Assembly: GCA_029973955.1 (NCBI GenBank)
Contig: JARKQJ010000218.1
Coordinates: 124,001 to 188,000, forward strand
Direction of reading: 5' to 3'
Length of the DNA: 64,000 bases
Origin: Paludibaculum sp.
Lineage (GTDB): Bacteria > Acidobacteriota > Terriglobia > Bryobacterales > Bryobacteraceae
Below, piece by piece: positions 42,472 to 51,482 of the stretch. Each line of letters opens with the position of its first letter. Position 1 is the stretch's first letter. The notes beneath the pieces were generated by a model that saw only the letters and a list, made by a program, of their open reading frames with translations, ran no database searches and was not told the origin of the DNA. Position numbers and translations under genes: made by a program.

Positions 42472-43113
42472 ATGCGACTCGCCCTTTGGGCCGCGTTGGT
42501 GGCGTCGTCGATGCCCCTCCTGGCCGACGACATCGAATCCCTCCATATCGCCAACATCAACTTTGACCTGAAGCCCGGATGGACTCTCCAACTCCATACT
42601 CGCGCCCGCACTTTTGAAGACATCAGCGCCTTCAACCAGTTCCGCGTCGGCCCCATCCTCATGGTGCAGGTGAAGCCCCGCTTCACGGCTCTGGGCGGCT
42701 ACTACTACATCGAACAGAACACGCGCGTCACCCATCACACTTACCCTCTTCACCGGGTCTGGGGCGGCTGGCAGTATCGCTTCCTCCGTGGGGAATCCTG
42801 GTCTGTCGATGGCCGCAGTCTGGTCGAGAGGCACATCTCCCCTCAGTCTCACGACTATGGCCGCTGGCGCAATCGCGCCATGCTGAACTTCAGGTCTCCC
42901 ATCGGCATGCCTTACATCAGCGGCGAGGCCCTGCTCCAGCAAGGTGTCTGGTATGGCCGTTACGCCGCCGGCCTTCAATGGCAGGTCGAGAAGCGGGTGC
43001 TGTTGGGTGCGGGCTACGAGTACAGGCAGGCGCTGGCCGGACCTGGTTCCCACATCATCACCACATTCTTCCAGTGGACGGCGCATCGCCACACGCCGCC
43101 CCATATCGACTAA
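42472..43113 (+). CDS. DUF2490-type outer-membrane protein
   Basis: A 213-residue exported protein (signal MRLALWAALVASSMPLLA) with amphipathic beta-strands, alternating aromatic residues and a family-like strand pair (FNQFRVGPILMVQVKPRFTA, then GGWQYRFLRGE). The C-terminus is HIITTFFQW plus a short tail. It fits a small outer-membrane barrel of the DUF2490 group, function unknown. A TAATAGAATAAA sequence just upstream (from about 42451) looks like a -10 region. Confidence 0.75.
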   Translation: MRLALWAALVASSMPLLADDIESLHIANINFDLKPGWTLQLHTRARTFEDISAFNQFRVGPILMVQVKPRFTALGGYYYIEQNTRVTHHTYPLHRVWGGWQYRFLRGESWSVDGRSLVERHISPQSHDYGRWRNRAMLNFRSPIGMPYISGEALLQQGVWYGRYAAGLQWQVEKRVLLGAGYEYRQALAGPGSHIITTFFQWTAHRHTPPHID

Positions 43114-43940
43114 GGCAGTTTGAAGACAGCCAGTACCGGCAGATGGTCCGACGGATACCGGCCGTCCCTGTTGAACGTGATCGCCTCCTGCCGCTCCACG
43201 GTCCACGGTGCCCGGTAGAGAATCCAATCGATTCGCGCCGCGCCCACCTTCCCTCGGAAGCCGTGAAACGTCCCCTCCGGCCCTTCCTTCTGCGCCGCCT
43301 CGATGCGCGCGTCTTTCAGCGGCGGCGACAGCAGCGCGTAGGTCGGGCCGCCCGCCGGCGCGTTGAAATCGCCGGTCAGCACCACCGGCAGCTTCTCGTC
43401 CTGCATGCCGATGCGGAACGCCAGCAGCTTCGCGCTCATCTGCCGCGCCGCTTCGTCGTTGCCCCGGTGTGCCAGGTGCGTGTTCAGGTACAGGAACCGC
43501 GTCCCGTTGCCCTTGATCTCGAACAGACCCCAGGTGCACATGCGCGGCAGGCTCATGTTCCAGGCCATGCTGCCCGCCTTCTCCGGCGTCGGCGACAGCC
43601 AGAAATCGCCGCTGTCCACCAACTGCAGCCGTTCCTTCCGGTAAAACACGCCCATGTGCTCATCTTCGTGGTTACCCCGGCGGCTCAATCCGAACCATGC
43701 GTACTCCGGCAGCTTCTCCACGATATACTGCCCCTGCTCATAGAACAGCTCCTGCGTGCCCATCACGTCCGGAGCCTGCATCTTCACAGTTTCCACCAGC
43801 AGGTCACGCCGCTTCGACCAGATATCCTCGCCATCTCCGGGGCTCGGCATCCGCACGTTGAAGCTCATCACGCGCAACGTTTCGGCTCCCAGGTTCAGCG
43901 AGGTGATCGCGGCCAGAGCCAGCAGCAGGAAAGGTCTCAT
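43110..43940 (-). CDS. exported endonuclease/exonuclease/phosphatase family protein
   Basis: A 276-residue protein with signal peptide MRPFLLLALAAITSLNLGAE and the EEP-fold motifs LRVMSFNVRM, DVMGTQELFYEQ, LYLNTHLAHRG, VVLTGDFNAPAGGP and YPSDHLPVLA. Mg-dependent phosphodiester hydrolysis outside the cytoplasm is expected; the substrate could be nucleic acid, sphingomyelin-type lipid or inositol phosphate. The ATG at 43940 is preferred over TTG 43955. It overlaps the end of the DUF2490 gene by 4 bp and is divergent from the epimerase gene with 23 bp between. Confidence 0.9.
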   Translation of the reverse strand: MRPFLLLALAAITSLNLGAETLRVMSFNVRMPSPGDGEDIWSKRRDLLVETVKMQAPDVMGTQELFYEQGQYIVEKLPEYAWFGLSRRGNHEDEHMGVFYRKERLQLVDSGDFWLSPTPEKAGSMAWNMSLPRMCTWGLFEIKGNGTRFLYLNTHLAHRGNDEAARQMSAKLLAFRIGMQDEKLPVVLTGDFNAPAGGPTYALLSPPLKDARIEAAQKEGPEGTFHGFRGKVGAARIDWILYRAPWTVERQEAITFNRDGRYPSDHLPVLAVFKLP

Positions 43941-43963
43941 CTCTCCGTTATACAATCGCGAGC

Positions 43964-45250
43964 ATGAGAACGCTGGGCCTCGTCCTGCTTGCCGTCACGC
44001 CTCTCCTGGCCCAATCCCCCCTCCCTTCGGCTGTCGTGCCCGAGATGGAAAAGGTGCTCAAGGACAACATCGTTGCCTTCTGGTACCCCAAGACCCTCGA
44101 CCGCAAGTATGGCGGCTATACGCTCAATCACGGACCCTCGGGCGAATGGAAAGGTGACGCGCCCAAAATGATCGTCACCCAGGCCCGCATGGTGTGGCTC
44201 TTCGCCAGGCTGGCCCGCGCCGGCTACGGCGACCGTGCCCAGATGTTGCAGGCCGCCGATCACGGCTACAAGTTCCTCATGACGAAAATGTGGGACCCCG
44301 CCCATGGCGGTTTCTACTGGGGAGTGGATGCCACGGGCAACAGGAAAGAGCGGCCAAAGAAAAACATGTACGGCCAGTCCTTCGCTCTCTACGCCCTCAG
44401 CGAATTTGCCATGGCCTCCGGACGCAGCGACGTCCTTGCCCGCGCCACCGAACTGTTCCAGCTCTTTGAACGCAAGTCGCACGACTCCGTCCATGGCGGC
44501 TACCGGGAACAGTTCAACCCCGACTGGACCCCCACCCCTCCCGGTGAGCCTGGTTCCATGGGTGTCGACAGCAGCGTCAAGCTGATGAACACCCATCTCC
44601 ACCTGCTTGAATCGATCACCACCTTCTACCGGGCCTCCCAACTGCCACTGGCCCGGGAACGGCTCCTGGAACTCATCACCATTGAAAGCAACACGGTCTT
44701 CCGCAAGGACATCGGCTCCTGCAGCGATCAGTACAAGCTCGACTGGACTCCCATCCTGCAGGGCAACGGCGCCCGGGCCAGCTACGGACACGACCTCGAA
44801 AACATCTGGCTGCTCGTCGACGCCGCGGCCGCCGCCCATATTCCCGTGGCGCCTTATCTCGACCTCTTTCGCCACAGCTTTGCCTACTCCATGAAATACG
44901 GCTGGGACGCCAAAGACGGCGGCTTCTGGTACTGGGGGCCCTTCGGCCGGCCGGCCACCGCCCTCACTAAGTCCTGGTGGGTCCAGTCCGAGGCCCTCGT
45001 CAGCGCGCTCACCATGTACAAGCTCACCTCCGATCCCCAATACTGGGATGTGTTCCTCAAAACCTGGGCGTTCGTGAAACAGCACCAGATCGATTGGAAG
45101 TCGGGTGAGTGGTGGTCCGATGTCGATGCCGGTCTCAGGCCCTCGGGCGGCAAAGCAAATGAGTGGAAGGCCGGGTATCATAATGGCCGGGCGATGATCG
45201 AATGCATCGCCCTCTTAAAAGGCCCGTTGAAAGGGATAACTCCGCAATGA
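43964..45250 (+). CDS. exported AGE-family epimerase (cellobiose 2-epimerase-like)
   Basis: A 428-residue (alpha/alpha)6-barrel enzyme. Motifs include IVTQARMVWLFARLARAGYG, HGGFYWGVDATG, KNMYGQSFALYALSEFAMAS, SVKLMNTHLHLLESITTFYR, SYGHDLENIWLLVDAA and KSWWVQSEALVSAL, whose histidines are the epimerisation pair in this family. It begins with a signal peptide (MRTLGLVLLAVTPLLAQSP), which is unusual because AGE enzymes are normally cytoplasmic. Its stop overlaps the start of the DUF1080 gene (ATGA), so the two likely act on the same sugar. Confidence 0.92.
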   Translation: MRTLGLVLLAVTPLLAQSPLPSAVVPEMEKVLKDNIVAFWYPKTLDRKYGGYTLNHGPSGEWKGDAPKMIVTQARMVWLFARLARAGYGDRAQMLQAADHGYKFLMTKMWDPAHGGFYWGVDATGNRKERPKKNMYGQSFALYALSEFAMASGRSDVLARATELFQLFERKSHDSVHGGYREQFNPDWTPTPPGEPGSMGVDSSVKLMNTHLHLLESITTFYRASQLPLARERLLELITIESNTVFRKDIGSCSDQYKLDWTPILQGNGARASYGHDLENIWLLVDAAAAAHIPVAPYLDLFRHSFAYSMKYGWDAKDGGFWYWGPFGRPATALTKSWWVQSEALVSALTMYKLTSDPQYWDVFLKTWAFVKQHQIDWKSGEWWSDVDAGLRPSGGKANEWKAGYHNGRAMIECIALLKGPLKGITPQ

Positions 45251-45894
45251 TCTCGCGACGTAATTGCTTGCTCTGTTTCGCCGCCGCGCCTTTGGTTCGG
45301 GCGCAGGAGGAGGCCGGCTTCGTGCCGCTGTTCGATGGGAAAACGCTCAACGGCTGGGTGCTCATGCATGGCCGTGGCCCCGGCTATATCGTTGAAAACG
45401 GCGTCATCGTCTGCCCCCAGGAGGGCGGCGGCAATCTACTCACCGAGAAGGAGTACTCCAACTTCGTTCTGCGTCTGGAATGGCGCCTGTGGGAGGGCGG
45501 CAATAACGGCGTCGGCATTCGCACGCCTCTGGAGGGCGATGCCGCCTATGCCGGCATGGAGATCCAGGTGCTCGACGACGAGGCTGAAGTCTATCAGAAG
45601 ATGAACCTTAAGCCGACGCAGTACACCGGTTCCGTCTACGACGTCTTTCCCGCCCGCCGCGGCTTCGTCCGGCGCAATGGCGCCTGGAACCAGGAGGAGA
45701 TTGTGGCCGACGGCCGCAAGATCCGCGTCACTCTCAATGGCCAGGTGGTCACCGATGTGGACCTCAGCACCGTGCAGGATCCGGCTGTCCTCAAGAAACA
45801 CCCCGGACTGGCCCGCTCCTCCGGCCACATCGGCTTCCTCGGCCACGGAACGCGCGTCGAATTCCGCAATATCCGGATTCGCGAGCTGAAGTAG
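45247..45894 (+). CDS. exported DUF1080 (3-keto-disaccharide hydrolase-like) protein
   Basis: A 215-residue concanavalin-like beta-sandwich protein: FVPLFDGKTLNGWVLM, YSNFVLRLEWRLWEGGNNGV, GMEIQVLDDEAEV and GHIGFLGHGTRVEFRNIRIR. DUF1080 enzymes cleave glycosidic bonds of 3-keto-sugars by elimination and hydration. The N-terminus (MISRRNCLLCFAAAPLVRA) is a Tat-like signal. It is translationally coupled to the AGE epimerase gene; together they suggest periplasmic processing of modified disaccharides. Confidence 0.88.
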   Translation: MISRRNCLLCFAAAPLVRAQEEAGFVPLFDGKTLNGWVLMHGRGPGYIVENGVIVCPQEGGGNLLTEKEYSNFVLRLEWRLWEGGNNGVGIRTPLEGDAAYAGMEIQVLDDEAEVYQKMNLKPTQYTGSVYDVFPARRGFVRRNGAWNQEEIVADGRKIRVTLNGQVVTDVDLSTVQDPAVLKKHPGLARSSGHIGFLGHGTRVEFRNIRIRELK

Positions 45895-45938
45895 ACTCAC
45901 TCGAGGAGGGCGGTCTGAATCCGGCAATCGCATGGTCG

Positions 45939-48785
45939 TTGGCAGGTTTTCTGGCGGGCGCTCTGTTCGCGTGGCTCCTCCTGCGCCGCCCGCGCCGTAC
46001 CAGTTCCTCTGAACCGCGTTCCCGCCTCCACCTCGAAACCATCCTCGAGTCAGTCCCCATCCCCGTCTTTGTGAAGGACGCGCGCGGCCGCCATATCTTT
46101 CTCAATCGCGCCATCCGGGTGGCCCTGGGGCCCGCCGCCGACCGCCTCCTCCAGGTGCCTTCCTCCTCCCTTCTCACCCCCGACACCTACGCGCGAGTCC
46201 AGGATTCGGACCGCCGCGTCTTCTCCGGCGAAGCCGATGTCGTCGAATGCGAGTACAGCAAGTCCGAACTCCTTTGGCAGCAGAACGAGGGCGCCGTCCT
46301 CGTCACCAAGACCCGCGGCGAATCTCCTGAAACCGGTCCCGTCGTCGTCGGTATCATCACCGACATCACCGGTCAGAAGAACGCTGAGGTGGAGCTCGCG
46401 CGAGAGCGCGATTTCATTCGCGTCGTGCTCGATACCACCGCTGCCATGATCATCGTCCTCGACCGTGAAGGGCGCCTCGTCCGCTGGAATCACGCCTGCG
46501 AGCGGCTCTCCGGCTATCATGAGTCCGAGCTGCGGGGCCAGGTCCTCACCCGCCGCCTGCTCAACCCTAGCCAGGTTGAGTCCGTCGAGTCCGCTTTCCG
46601 CCGGCTCGTCGATGGCGATCGTCTCGACCGGGTCCACGCTGAAATCCTCGCCAAGGACGGCTCCACTCTGCACCTCTCCATGGCGGGAAATCTCCTCCGC
46701 GGCGATTCCGGCGAAGCCGAGTTCGTCGTCATCACAGCCATCGACCGCACCGGCGAAGTCCTCGCCGAACGCGGCCGTGTCCAGGCCGACCTCGAACTCA
46801 AAACCGTCTGGCGCCACGCCGGCGACGCCATGGCCTTCGTCGACCATGACGGCATCCTCCAGGACGTCAATCCTTCCTTCTGCAAGCTGATCGGCCTCGA
46901 CGCCGGGCAGCTCGTCGGCCACCGCATCACCGCCGCCCTCTCCGAATGGCCCGGGCATGAGGAGGCCGAACTCTCCCGCTACCGCGATGAGTTCACCCGC
47001 CGCGCGATCGAGTCCTGTGTCGTGCGCGAGTACCAACTCCCGAATGGCGACCGCGTCTGGCTGGAAACCACCAACTCCTTCGCCGAATCCCCCGGGCGCC
47101 CGCCCCTCCTGCTCATGCTCATCCGCAATATCACCAGCCGCGTGAAGGTGGAGCAGGAGTTGCGCGCCACTAACGAGTTTCTGGAGACCACCACGCAATG
47201 GGCGCGCGAAATGGCGGCCAGCGCGGAGCTCGCCAGCGCCGCCAAGAGCGCTTTCCTCGCCAACGTCAGCCACGAAATCCGCACTCCCATGAACGGCATC
47301 CTCGGGATGACCGAACTGGCCCTCCTCACGGAGCTCAAGCCCGACCAGCGCGAGTACCTGGAAATGGTCCATCAGTCCGCCGAGGCCTTGCTGGCACTTG
47401 TGGATGACCTGCTCGATCTCTCCAAGGTTGAGTCCGGCCGCATGGAACTCTCCCCTGAGTCCATCGTTCTCCGCTCCCACGTCGACAGCCTCATGCGCCC
47501 TCTGCTCTTTCGCGGCGCCGCCCGTGGCCTCCACGTCGAATGGCAGATTCAGGACTCCGCGCCCACCGTCGTCGTCGCCGATGGCGGACGCCTCCGCCAG
47601 GTGCTCATCAACCTCGTCGGCAATGCCATCAAGTTCACCAACGCCGGCAGCGTCTCGCTCAAGATCGACCTGCTCGGCTTCCGCCAGGCCAACGCACTAC
47701 TCCGCTTTCAGGTGGTCGATTCCGGTGTCGGTATGGCGCCCGGGAGTCTCGACTTCATTTTTGAGCCCTTCTCCCAGCTCAACGCTTCCGATGCCGGACG
47801 CCCCGGTGGTACCGGCCTCGGTCTGCCCATCTCCGCCAAACTCGTGGAGCTGATGGGCGGTTGGCTCATGGTCTCCAGTCTGCCCGGCGCCGGCTCCGTT
47901 TTCGCTTTTACCATCCCGGTGCCCATCGCGGCGCTCGAGGAGGATGGACAGGCTCTGCCCACCGGAGATCCCGCATCTCTGCCGTCGGATTTCCGCAATG
48001 TCCTTGTCGCCGAGGACAACCGCATCAACCAGAAGCTCATCATGAGCATGCTGCAGCGCATCGGCCTGAACGGCACCCTGGTTAACAACGGCCAGGAGGC
48101 GGTCAATCTCGCCGTGCAGGGCGATTTTGACCTCATCCTCATGGATGTCCAAATGCCCACTCTCGACGGGATCGAGGCCACGCTGGCCATCCGCCAGGCG
48201 GAGCAGGGCTCCCATCGCCACATCCCCATCATCGCCATGACCGCCCATGCCATGCCCGGCGACATGCAGAGCTGCCTCGCCGCCGGCATGGATGCCTATT
48301 TGAGCAAACCCCTGCGGCTTGAAGCCCTCATTGAGCGCCTCCGCTTTCTCGCCTCCGCCGTTCCCCGCCGCGGCTCCGGCTCCACTGGCTCTCCCGATTC
48401 CAAATCAGGCCTCGCCCCAATGCAATCACCTGCTTCACCCCTCATGGACCATGTACAGGCCCTCGCCCGCGTCGGTGACGACAGTGCCCTCCTCGCCGAA
48501 CTCTCCGGGCTCTTCCTCGACGAGTACCCCCGGCTCCTTGCCGGCATCCACGACGGACTTGCCGCCGATGACTGCGAAGCCGTCCAGTCTGCCGCTCATC
48601 AGCTCAAGGGCCTGCTGGCGCAGTTCTGCGCCGAACTGCCCCGCCAGGCCGCCTGGCGCATCGAATCCAGCGCCCGCGAGGGCCGCCTCTCCGCCGCCGT
48701 TGAGGCGGAAATTGAACTCCGCCAACTCATGGAACGCCTCCGTCCGGAACTCCTGTCTCTGACTGCCCCTTCCCAGCAAGCGTAG
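45939..48785 (+). CDS. hybrid sensor histidine kinase with PAS, REC and Hpt domains
   Basis: A 948-residue phosphorelay protein of the BvgS/ArcB type. Order: one N-terminal membrane helix, three PAS domains (about 30-140, 150-260, 275-400), HisKA with H445 in FLANVSHEIRTPMNG, HATPase (DSGVGM, GGTGLGLPISAKLVELMGG), REC with D736 in LILMDVQMP, and Hpt with H887 in SAAHQLKGLL. The TTG start at 45939 has no ribosome site; CTG at 45915 follows AGGAGGG and would complete the membrane helix (NPAIAWSLAGFLAGALFAWL). No output regulator is adjacent. Confidence 0.92.
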   Translation: MAGFLAGALFAWLLLRRPRRTSSSEPRSRLHLETILESVPIPVFVKDARGRHIFLNRAIRVALGPAADRLLQVPSSSLLTPDTYARVQDSDRRVFSGEADVVECEYSKSELLWQQNEGAVLVTKTRGESPETGPVVVGIITDITGQKNAEVELARERDFIRVVLDTTAAMIIVLDREGRLVRWNHACERLSGYHESELRGQVLTRRLLNPSQVESVESAFRRLVDGDRLDRVHAEILAKDGSTLHLSMAGNLLRGDSGEAEFVVITAIDRTGEVLAERGRVQADLELKTVWRHAGDAMAFVDHDGILQDVNPSFCKLIGLDAGQLVGHRITAALSEWPGHEEAELSRYRDEFTRRAIESCVVREYQLPNGDRVWLETTNSFAESPGRPPLLLMLIRNITSRVKVEQELRATNEFLETTTQWAREMAASAELASAAKSAFLANVSHEIRTPMNGILGMTELALLTELKPDQREYLEMVHQSAEALLALVDDLLDLSKVESGRMELSPESIVLRSHVDSLMRPLLFRGAARGLHVEWQIQDSAPTVVVADGGRLRQVLINLVGNAIKFTNAGSVSLKIDLLGFRQANALLRFQVVDSGVGMAPGSLDFIFEPFSQLNASDAGRPGGTGLGLPISAKLVELMGGWLMVSSLPGAGSVFAFTIPVPIAALEEDGQALPTGDPASLPSDFRNVLVAEDNRINQKLIMSMLQRIGLNGTLVNNGQEAVNLAVQGDFDLILMDVQMPTLDGIEATLAIRQAEQGSHRHIPIIAMTAHAMPGDMQSCLAAGMDAYLSKPLRLEALIERLRFLASAVPRRGSGSTGSPDSKSGLAPMQSPASPLMDHVQALARVGDDSALLAELSGLFLDEYPRLLAGIHDGLAADDCEAVQSAAHQLKGLLAQFCAELPRQAAWRIESSAREGRLSAAVEAEIELRQLMERLRPELLSLTAPSQQA

Positions 48786-48823
48786 CGGGGGTGCTGGTTT
48801 TGCTATATTGAGACTTCCCCCCT

Positions 48824-49669
48824 ATGCACCCAGATTCCCCAATGGAAATCGTTTGCGCTCATAGCCCGGACTCTGACGACGCATTCATGTTCTATGCCAT
48901 GGCCACCAAAAAGGTGCGCTCCCGGCTCGTCACATTCAAGCACGTTCTCGACGACATCGAATCCTTGAACCGCAAGGCGATGGTCGGCGAATACGAGTTC
49001 ACGGCGATTTCCTATCACGCCTACCCCTACGTGGCCGACAAGTACATGCTGCTCGCCAGCGGCTCCTCCATCGGCGACGGCTACGGCCCCATGCTCGTCT
49101 CCCCCTCGCCGCTCGGCCCCGCCGACGTCAAGGGGAAACGCGTCGCCATCCCAGGCAAGATGACCACGGCCTATCTCGCCCTCAGGATCATGGAGCCCGA
49201 CTTCGAAGCCGTCGTCGTGCCCTTCGACAAGGTGCTCGATGCCGTGCGGGAAGGCGCCGCCGATATCGCCCTCGTCATCCACGAAGCCCAGCTCACTTTC
49301 GCCAAGGGCGGCTACCACCAGATCGTCGACCTCGGCCGCTGGTTCAAGTCCGCCTACCAGCTCCCGCTTCCTCTCGGCGCCAATGCCCTGCTCCGCAAGC
49401 TCCCCGCGGACGTCCGCACCGAGTGCTGCCGCCTCATGCGCGAAAGCATCAACTACGCGCTCGAGAACCACGAGGAAGCGCTCAATTACGCCATGCAGTT
49501 CGCCCGCGACATGGAGCCCGCGCTGGCCGAAAAATTCGTCGGCATGTATGTCAACCACTACACAGTGGACGCCGGCGACATCATCCCCAAGGCTGCTCAG
49601 AAACTGCTCGACCTCGGCCACGAGGCCGGCCTCATCCCGCATCGTGTCCAGGTGGAGTTCGTCCGCTAG
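48824..49669 (+). CDS. MqnD-like protein (MqnA/MqnD/substrate-binding family)
   Basis: A 281-residue cytoplasmic protein with the periplasmic-binding-protein fold of the menaquinone enzymes MqnA and MqnD. The opening CAHSPDSDDAFMFYAMATKK and the ISYHAYPYVADKYMLLASGSSIGDGYGPMLV-type region (with VSPSPLGPADVKGKRVAIPG) match MqnD, which makes 1,4-dihydroxy-6-naphthoate in the futalosine route. No other mqn gene is near, so a transport-binding role cannot be excluded. An internal ATG at 48842 would give the more typical start MEIVCAHSPD. Confidence 0.72.
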   Translation: MHPDSPMEIVCAHSPDSDDAFMFYAMATKKVRSRLVTFKHVLDDIESLNRKAMVGEYEFTAISYHAYPYVADKYMLLASGSSIGDGYGPMLVSPSPLGPADVKGKRVAIPGKMTTAYLALRIMEPDFEAVVVPFDKVLDAVREGAADIALVIHEAQLTFAKGGYHQIVDLGRWFKSAYQLPLPLGANALLRKLPADVRTECCRLMRESINYALENHEEALNYAMQFARDMEPALAEKFVGMYVNHYTVDAGDIIPKAAQKLLDLGHEAGLIPHRVQVEFVR

Positions 49670-49679
49670 TTCACACATC

Positions 49680-50996
49680 ATGTCCTCTTTGCGTTCGATA
49701 CTTCGGCCCGCCGGCTTCTATGCCTGCGTTGGGCTGCTGCTGGCCGTCGCCGCGCCGCTGTGGAGCCAGAGCGAATCCAAGCAGAAGATCAAAGGCCTCA
49801 AAGAGTTCGCCAAGGAAGGCTCCACCGCCATCCCCAAGATCGCGCCCTACCTCAAAGACATCGACGAGGAGGTGCGCCGCGAGGCGGTGCGCAGCCTGGT
49901 GCAGGTCGGCACCCAGCGCAGCCTGGAGCCGCTCGTCTCCGCCTGCAGGGACAACGACGCCGAGGTCCAGATCCGCGCCACCGATGGCCTGGTGAACTTC
50001 TACCTCCCCGGCTACGTGTCCACTGGGCTCTCAGCGTCGCTCAAACGGGCCGGCACCGTGGTCACCGGCCGCTGGTCCGATACCGCCAACAGCGACGTCG
50101 TGGAACCCGATACTCCGTTGAGGCCCGAAATCGTTGAGGCGCTCTCCAGCCTGGTTCAGCACGGCTCTTCCATGGACTCCCGCGCCAATGCCGCCCGCGC
50201 GCTCGGCCTCCTGCGCGCCCGCAACGGCCAGCCCGCCCTCCTGGACTCGCTGAAGACCAAGGATAGCCGCCTGATCTTCGAGTCCCTCATCGCCTTGCAG
50301 AAGATCCGCGATCCGCAGTCGGCCGACCGCGTCGCGTTCCTCATCCGCGACCTCGATGAGAAGGTTCAACTCGCCGCCATCGAAACCGCCGGCATCCTCC
50401 GCTCCAAAGAGGCCCTCCCGCAACTCAAGCGCGTGCTCGAAGATCCGCGCAGCAAGAAGGTCCGCCGCTACGCTGTCACCGCCCTGGCCAACATCGCCGA
50501 CCCCTCCACCCATTCCACCCTCCAGGGCTTCATGGCCGACAAGGACGACGAAGTGCGCGCCTCCGCTATCGAAGGCCTGGGCCGCATCGGCGACCCTCAG
50601 GACAAGGCCGCTCTCAATGCCGCCTGGCAGGGCGACCAGAAGACGCCTGTCCGCCTCGCCACCGCCTACGCCCTGGTCCGTGCCGGCAACCTCGACACCA
50701 GCAACTTCGCCCCCCTCGGCTATCTGGTCAATCAGCTCAACCAGCGCTCCTGGCGCGGCGTCGCCAGCCCCTACCTCTCCGAACTCGCCCTGCAGCCCGC
50801 CGCCCGCGGCGCCATCATCGCCGCCACTCAGAGCGCCTCCACCTCGGATGAGAAGATCGGACTCGTCCAGGCTCTGGCCGGCTGCGGCTCCACCGACGCC
50901 GTCTCTATCCTTGAGCAACTCTCCAGGGACCCCGACCCCGCCGTGGCCAAAGAGTCTCTCCGCTCCCTGAGAATCCTCCGCGGCACTGCCCGCTGA
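49680..50996 (+). CDS. exported HEAT-repeat protein
   Basis: A 438-residue protein with an N-terminal signal or anchor (PAGFYACVGLLLAVAAPLWS) and at least six HEAT-like helical repeats of ~30-35 residues, for example DIDEEVRREAVRSLVQVGTQ, DSRANAARALGLLRARNG, DEKVQLAAIETAGILRSKEA, SKKVRRYAVTALANIADPST and DDEVRASAIEGLGRIGDPQD. Such solenoids bind proteins; no catalytic residues are seen. The ATG at 49680 is chosen because it yields the signal; it lies 10 bp past the MqnD-like gene. Confidence 0.85.
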   Translation: MSSLRSILRPAGFYACVGLLLAVAAPLWSQSESKQKIKGLKEFAKEGSTAIPKIAPYLKDIDEEVRREAVRSLVQVGTQRSLEPLVSACRDNDAEVQIRATDGLVNFYLPGYVSTGLSASLKRAGTVVTGRWSDTANSDVVEPDTPLRPEIVEALSSLVQHGSSMDSRANAARALGLLRARNGQPALLDSLKTKDSRLIFESLIALQKIRDPQSADRVAFLIRDLDEKVQLAAIETAGILRSKEALPQLKRVLEDPRSKKVRRYAVTALANIADPSTHSTLQGFMADKDDEVRASAIEGLGRIGDPQDKAALNAAWQGDQKTPVRLATAYALVRAGNLDTSNFAPLGYLVNQLNQRSWRGVASPYLSELALQPAARGAIIAATQSASTSDEKIGLVQALAGCGSTDAVSILEQLSRDPDPAVAKESLRSLRILRGTAR

Positions 50997-51019
50997 CCGC
51001 CGCCTATCTTACCCTGATC

Positions 51020-51175
51020 GAAGTGAGGGCCCCCCAGCCCGCCCCCCCCGTATCCAAGCCCGATTCCCCCGGCGCCAGCCTCGGAGCCACAAGTCCCAGC
51101 CCGCAGCCCCGTGTCCAAGCCCGCTTGCACCCACCCGGCGCCGCTCCCATTCCCCACACGAAACGAGGGCCCCCC
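51020..51175. repeat. imperfect C-rich duplications
   Basis: In the 268 bp between the HEAT gene and the small leftward gene, GAGGGCCCCCC occurs at about 51025 and 51165, and GTATCCAAGCCCG (51050) recurs as GTGTCCAAGCCCG (51111), each followed by a CCGGCGCC block. No gene is apparent. Confidence 0.5.
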
Positions 51176-51212
51176 GGCGTAATCCCCGCTTGTTCCCACC
51201 CAACAAACGGAA

Positions 51213-51240
51213 AAAGGGCAGGTCCGAAGACCTGCCCTTT
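51213..51240 (-). terminator. strong intrinsic terminator with UUCG loop
   Basis: A perfect 12-bp stem: AAAGGGCAGGTC, TTCG loop on the minus strand, GACCTGCCCTTT, with a run of five T following on the minus strand. It ends transcription of the 68-residue gene; the plus strand also has a TTT end, so it may act both ways. Confidence 0.9.
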
Positions 51241-51265
51241 CTGAACTCGACAAGAAGTGAAGCTG

Positions 51266-51472
51266 TTACTTCGCCTTCTTCTGCTTCTGCTGACCGACGC
51301 GGACTTTGAACTGCTTCTGTTGCATGTCTTCCCACGCCTTCCAGTCGAAGCGTTTCGTGGCGTCAGCCAGGTAAGTATCAACATCCACGCCCTTCGGCAC
51401 CACGGCCATCAGGGTCGCCTCTTGGCCATTGGGCCCAGTGATGCGGAAACGACGGACATTCGGAATGGACAT
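51266..51472 (-). CDS. small conserved-looking basic protein, unknown function
   Basis: A 68-residue protein starting MSIPNVRRFRITGPNGQEAT and ending in a lysine/glutamine-rich tail (FKVRVGQQKQKKAK). It looks structured in the first 50 residues (alternating beta pattern, then helix DWKAWEDMQQKQ). I do not recognise the family. The ATG at 51472 is preferred over an upstream one overlapping the neighbour. A strong terminator 25 bp past the stop indicates that it is really expressed as an end-of-operon gene. Confidence 0.65.
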   Translation of the reverse strand: MSIPNVRRFRITGPNGQEATLMAVVPKGVDVDTYLADATKRFDWKAWEDMQQKQFKVRVGQQKQKKAK

Positions 51473-51482
51473 AACCCTTCCA

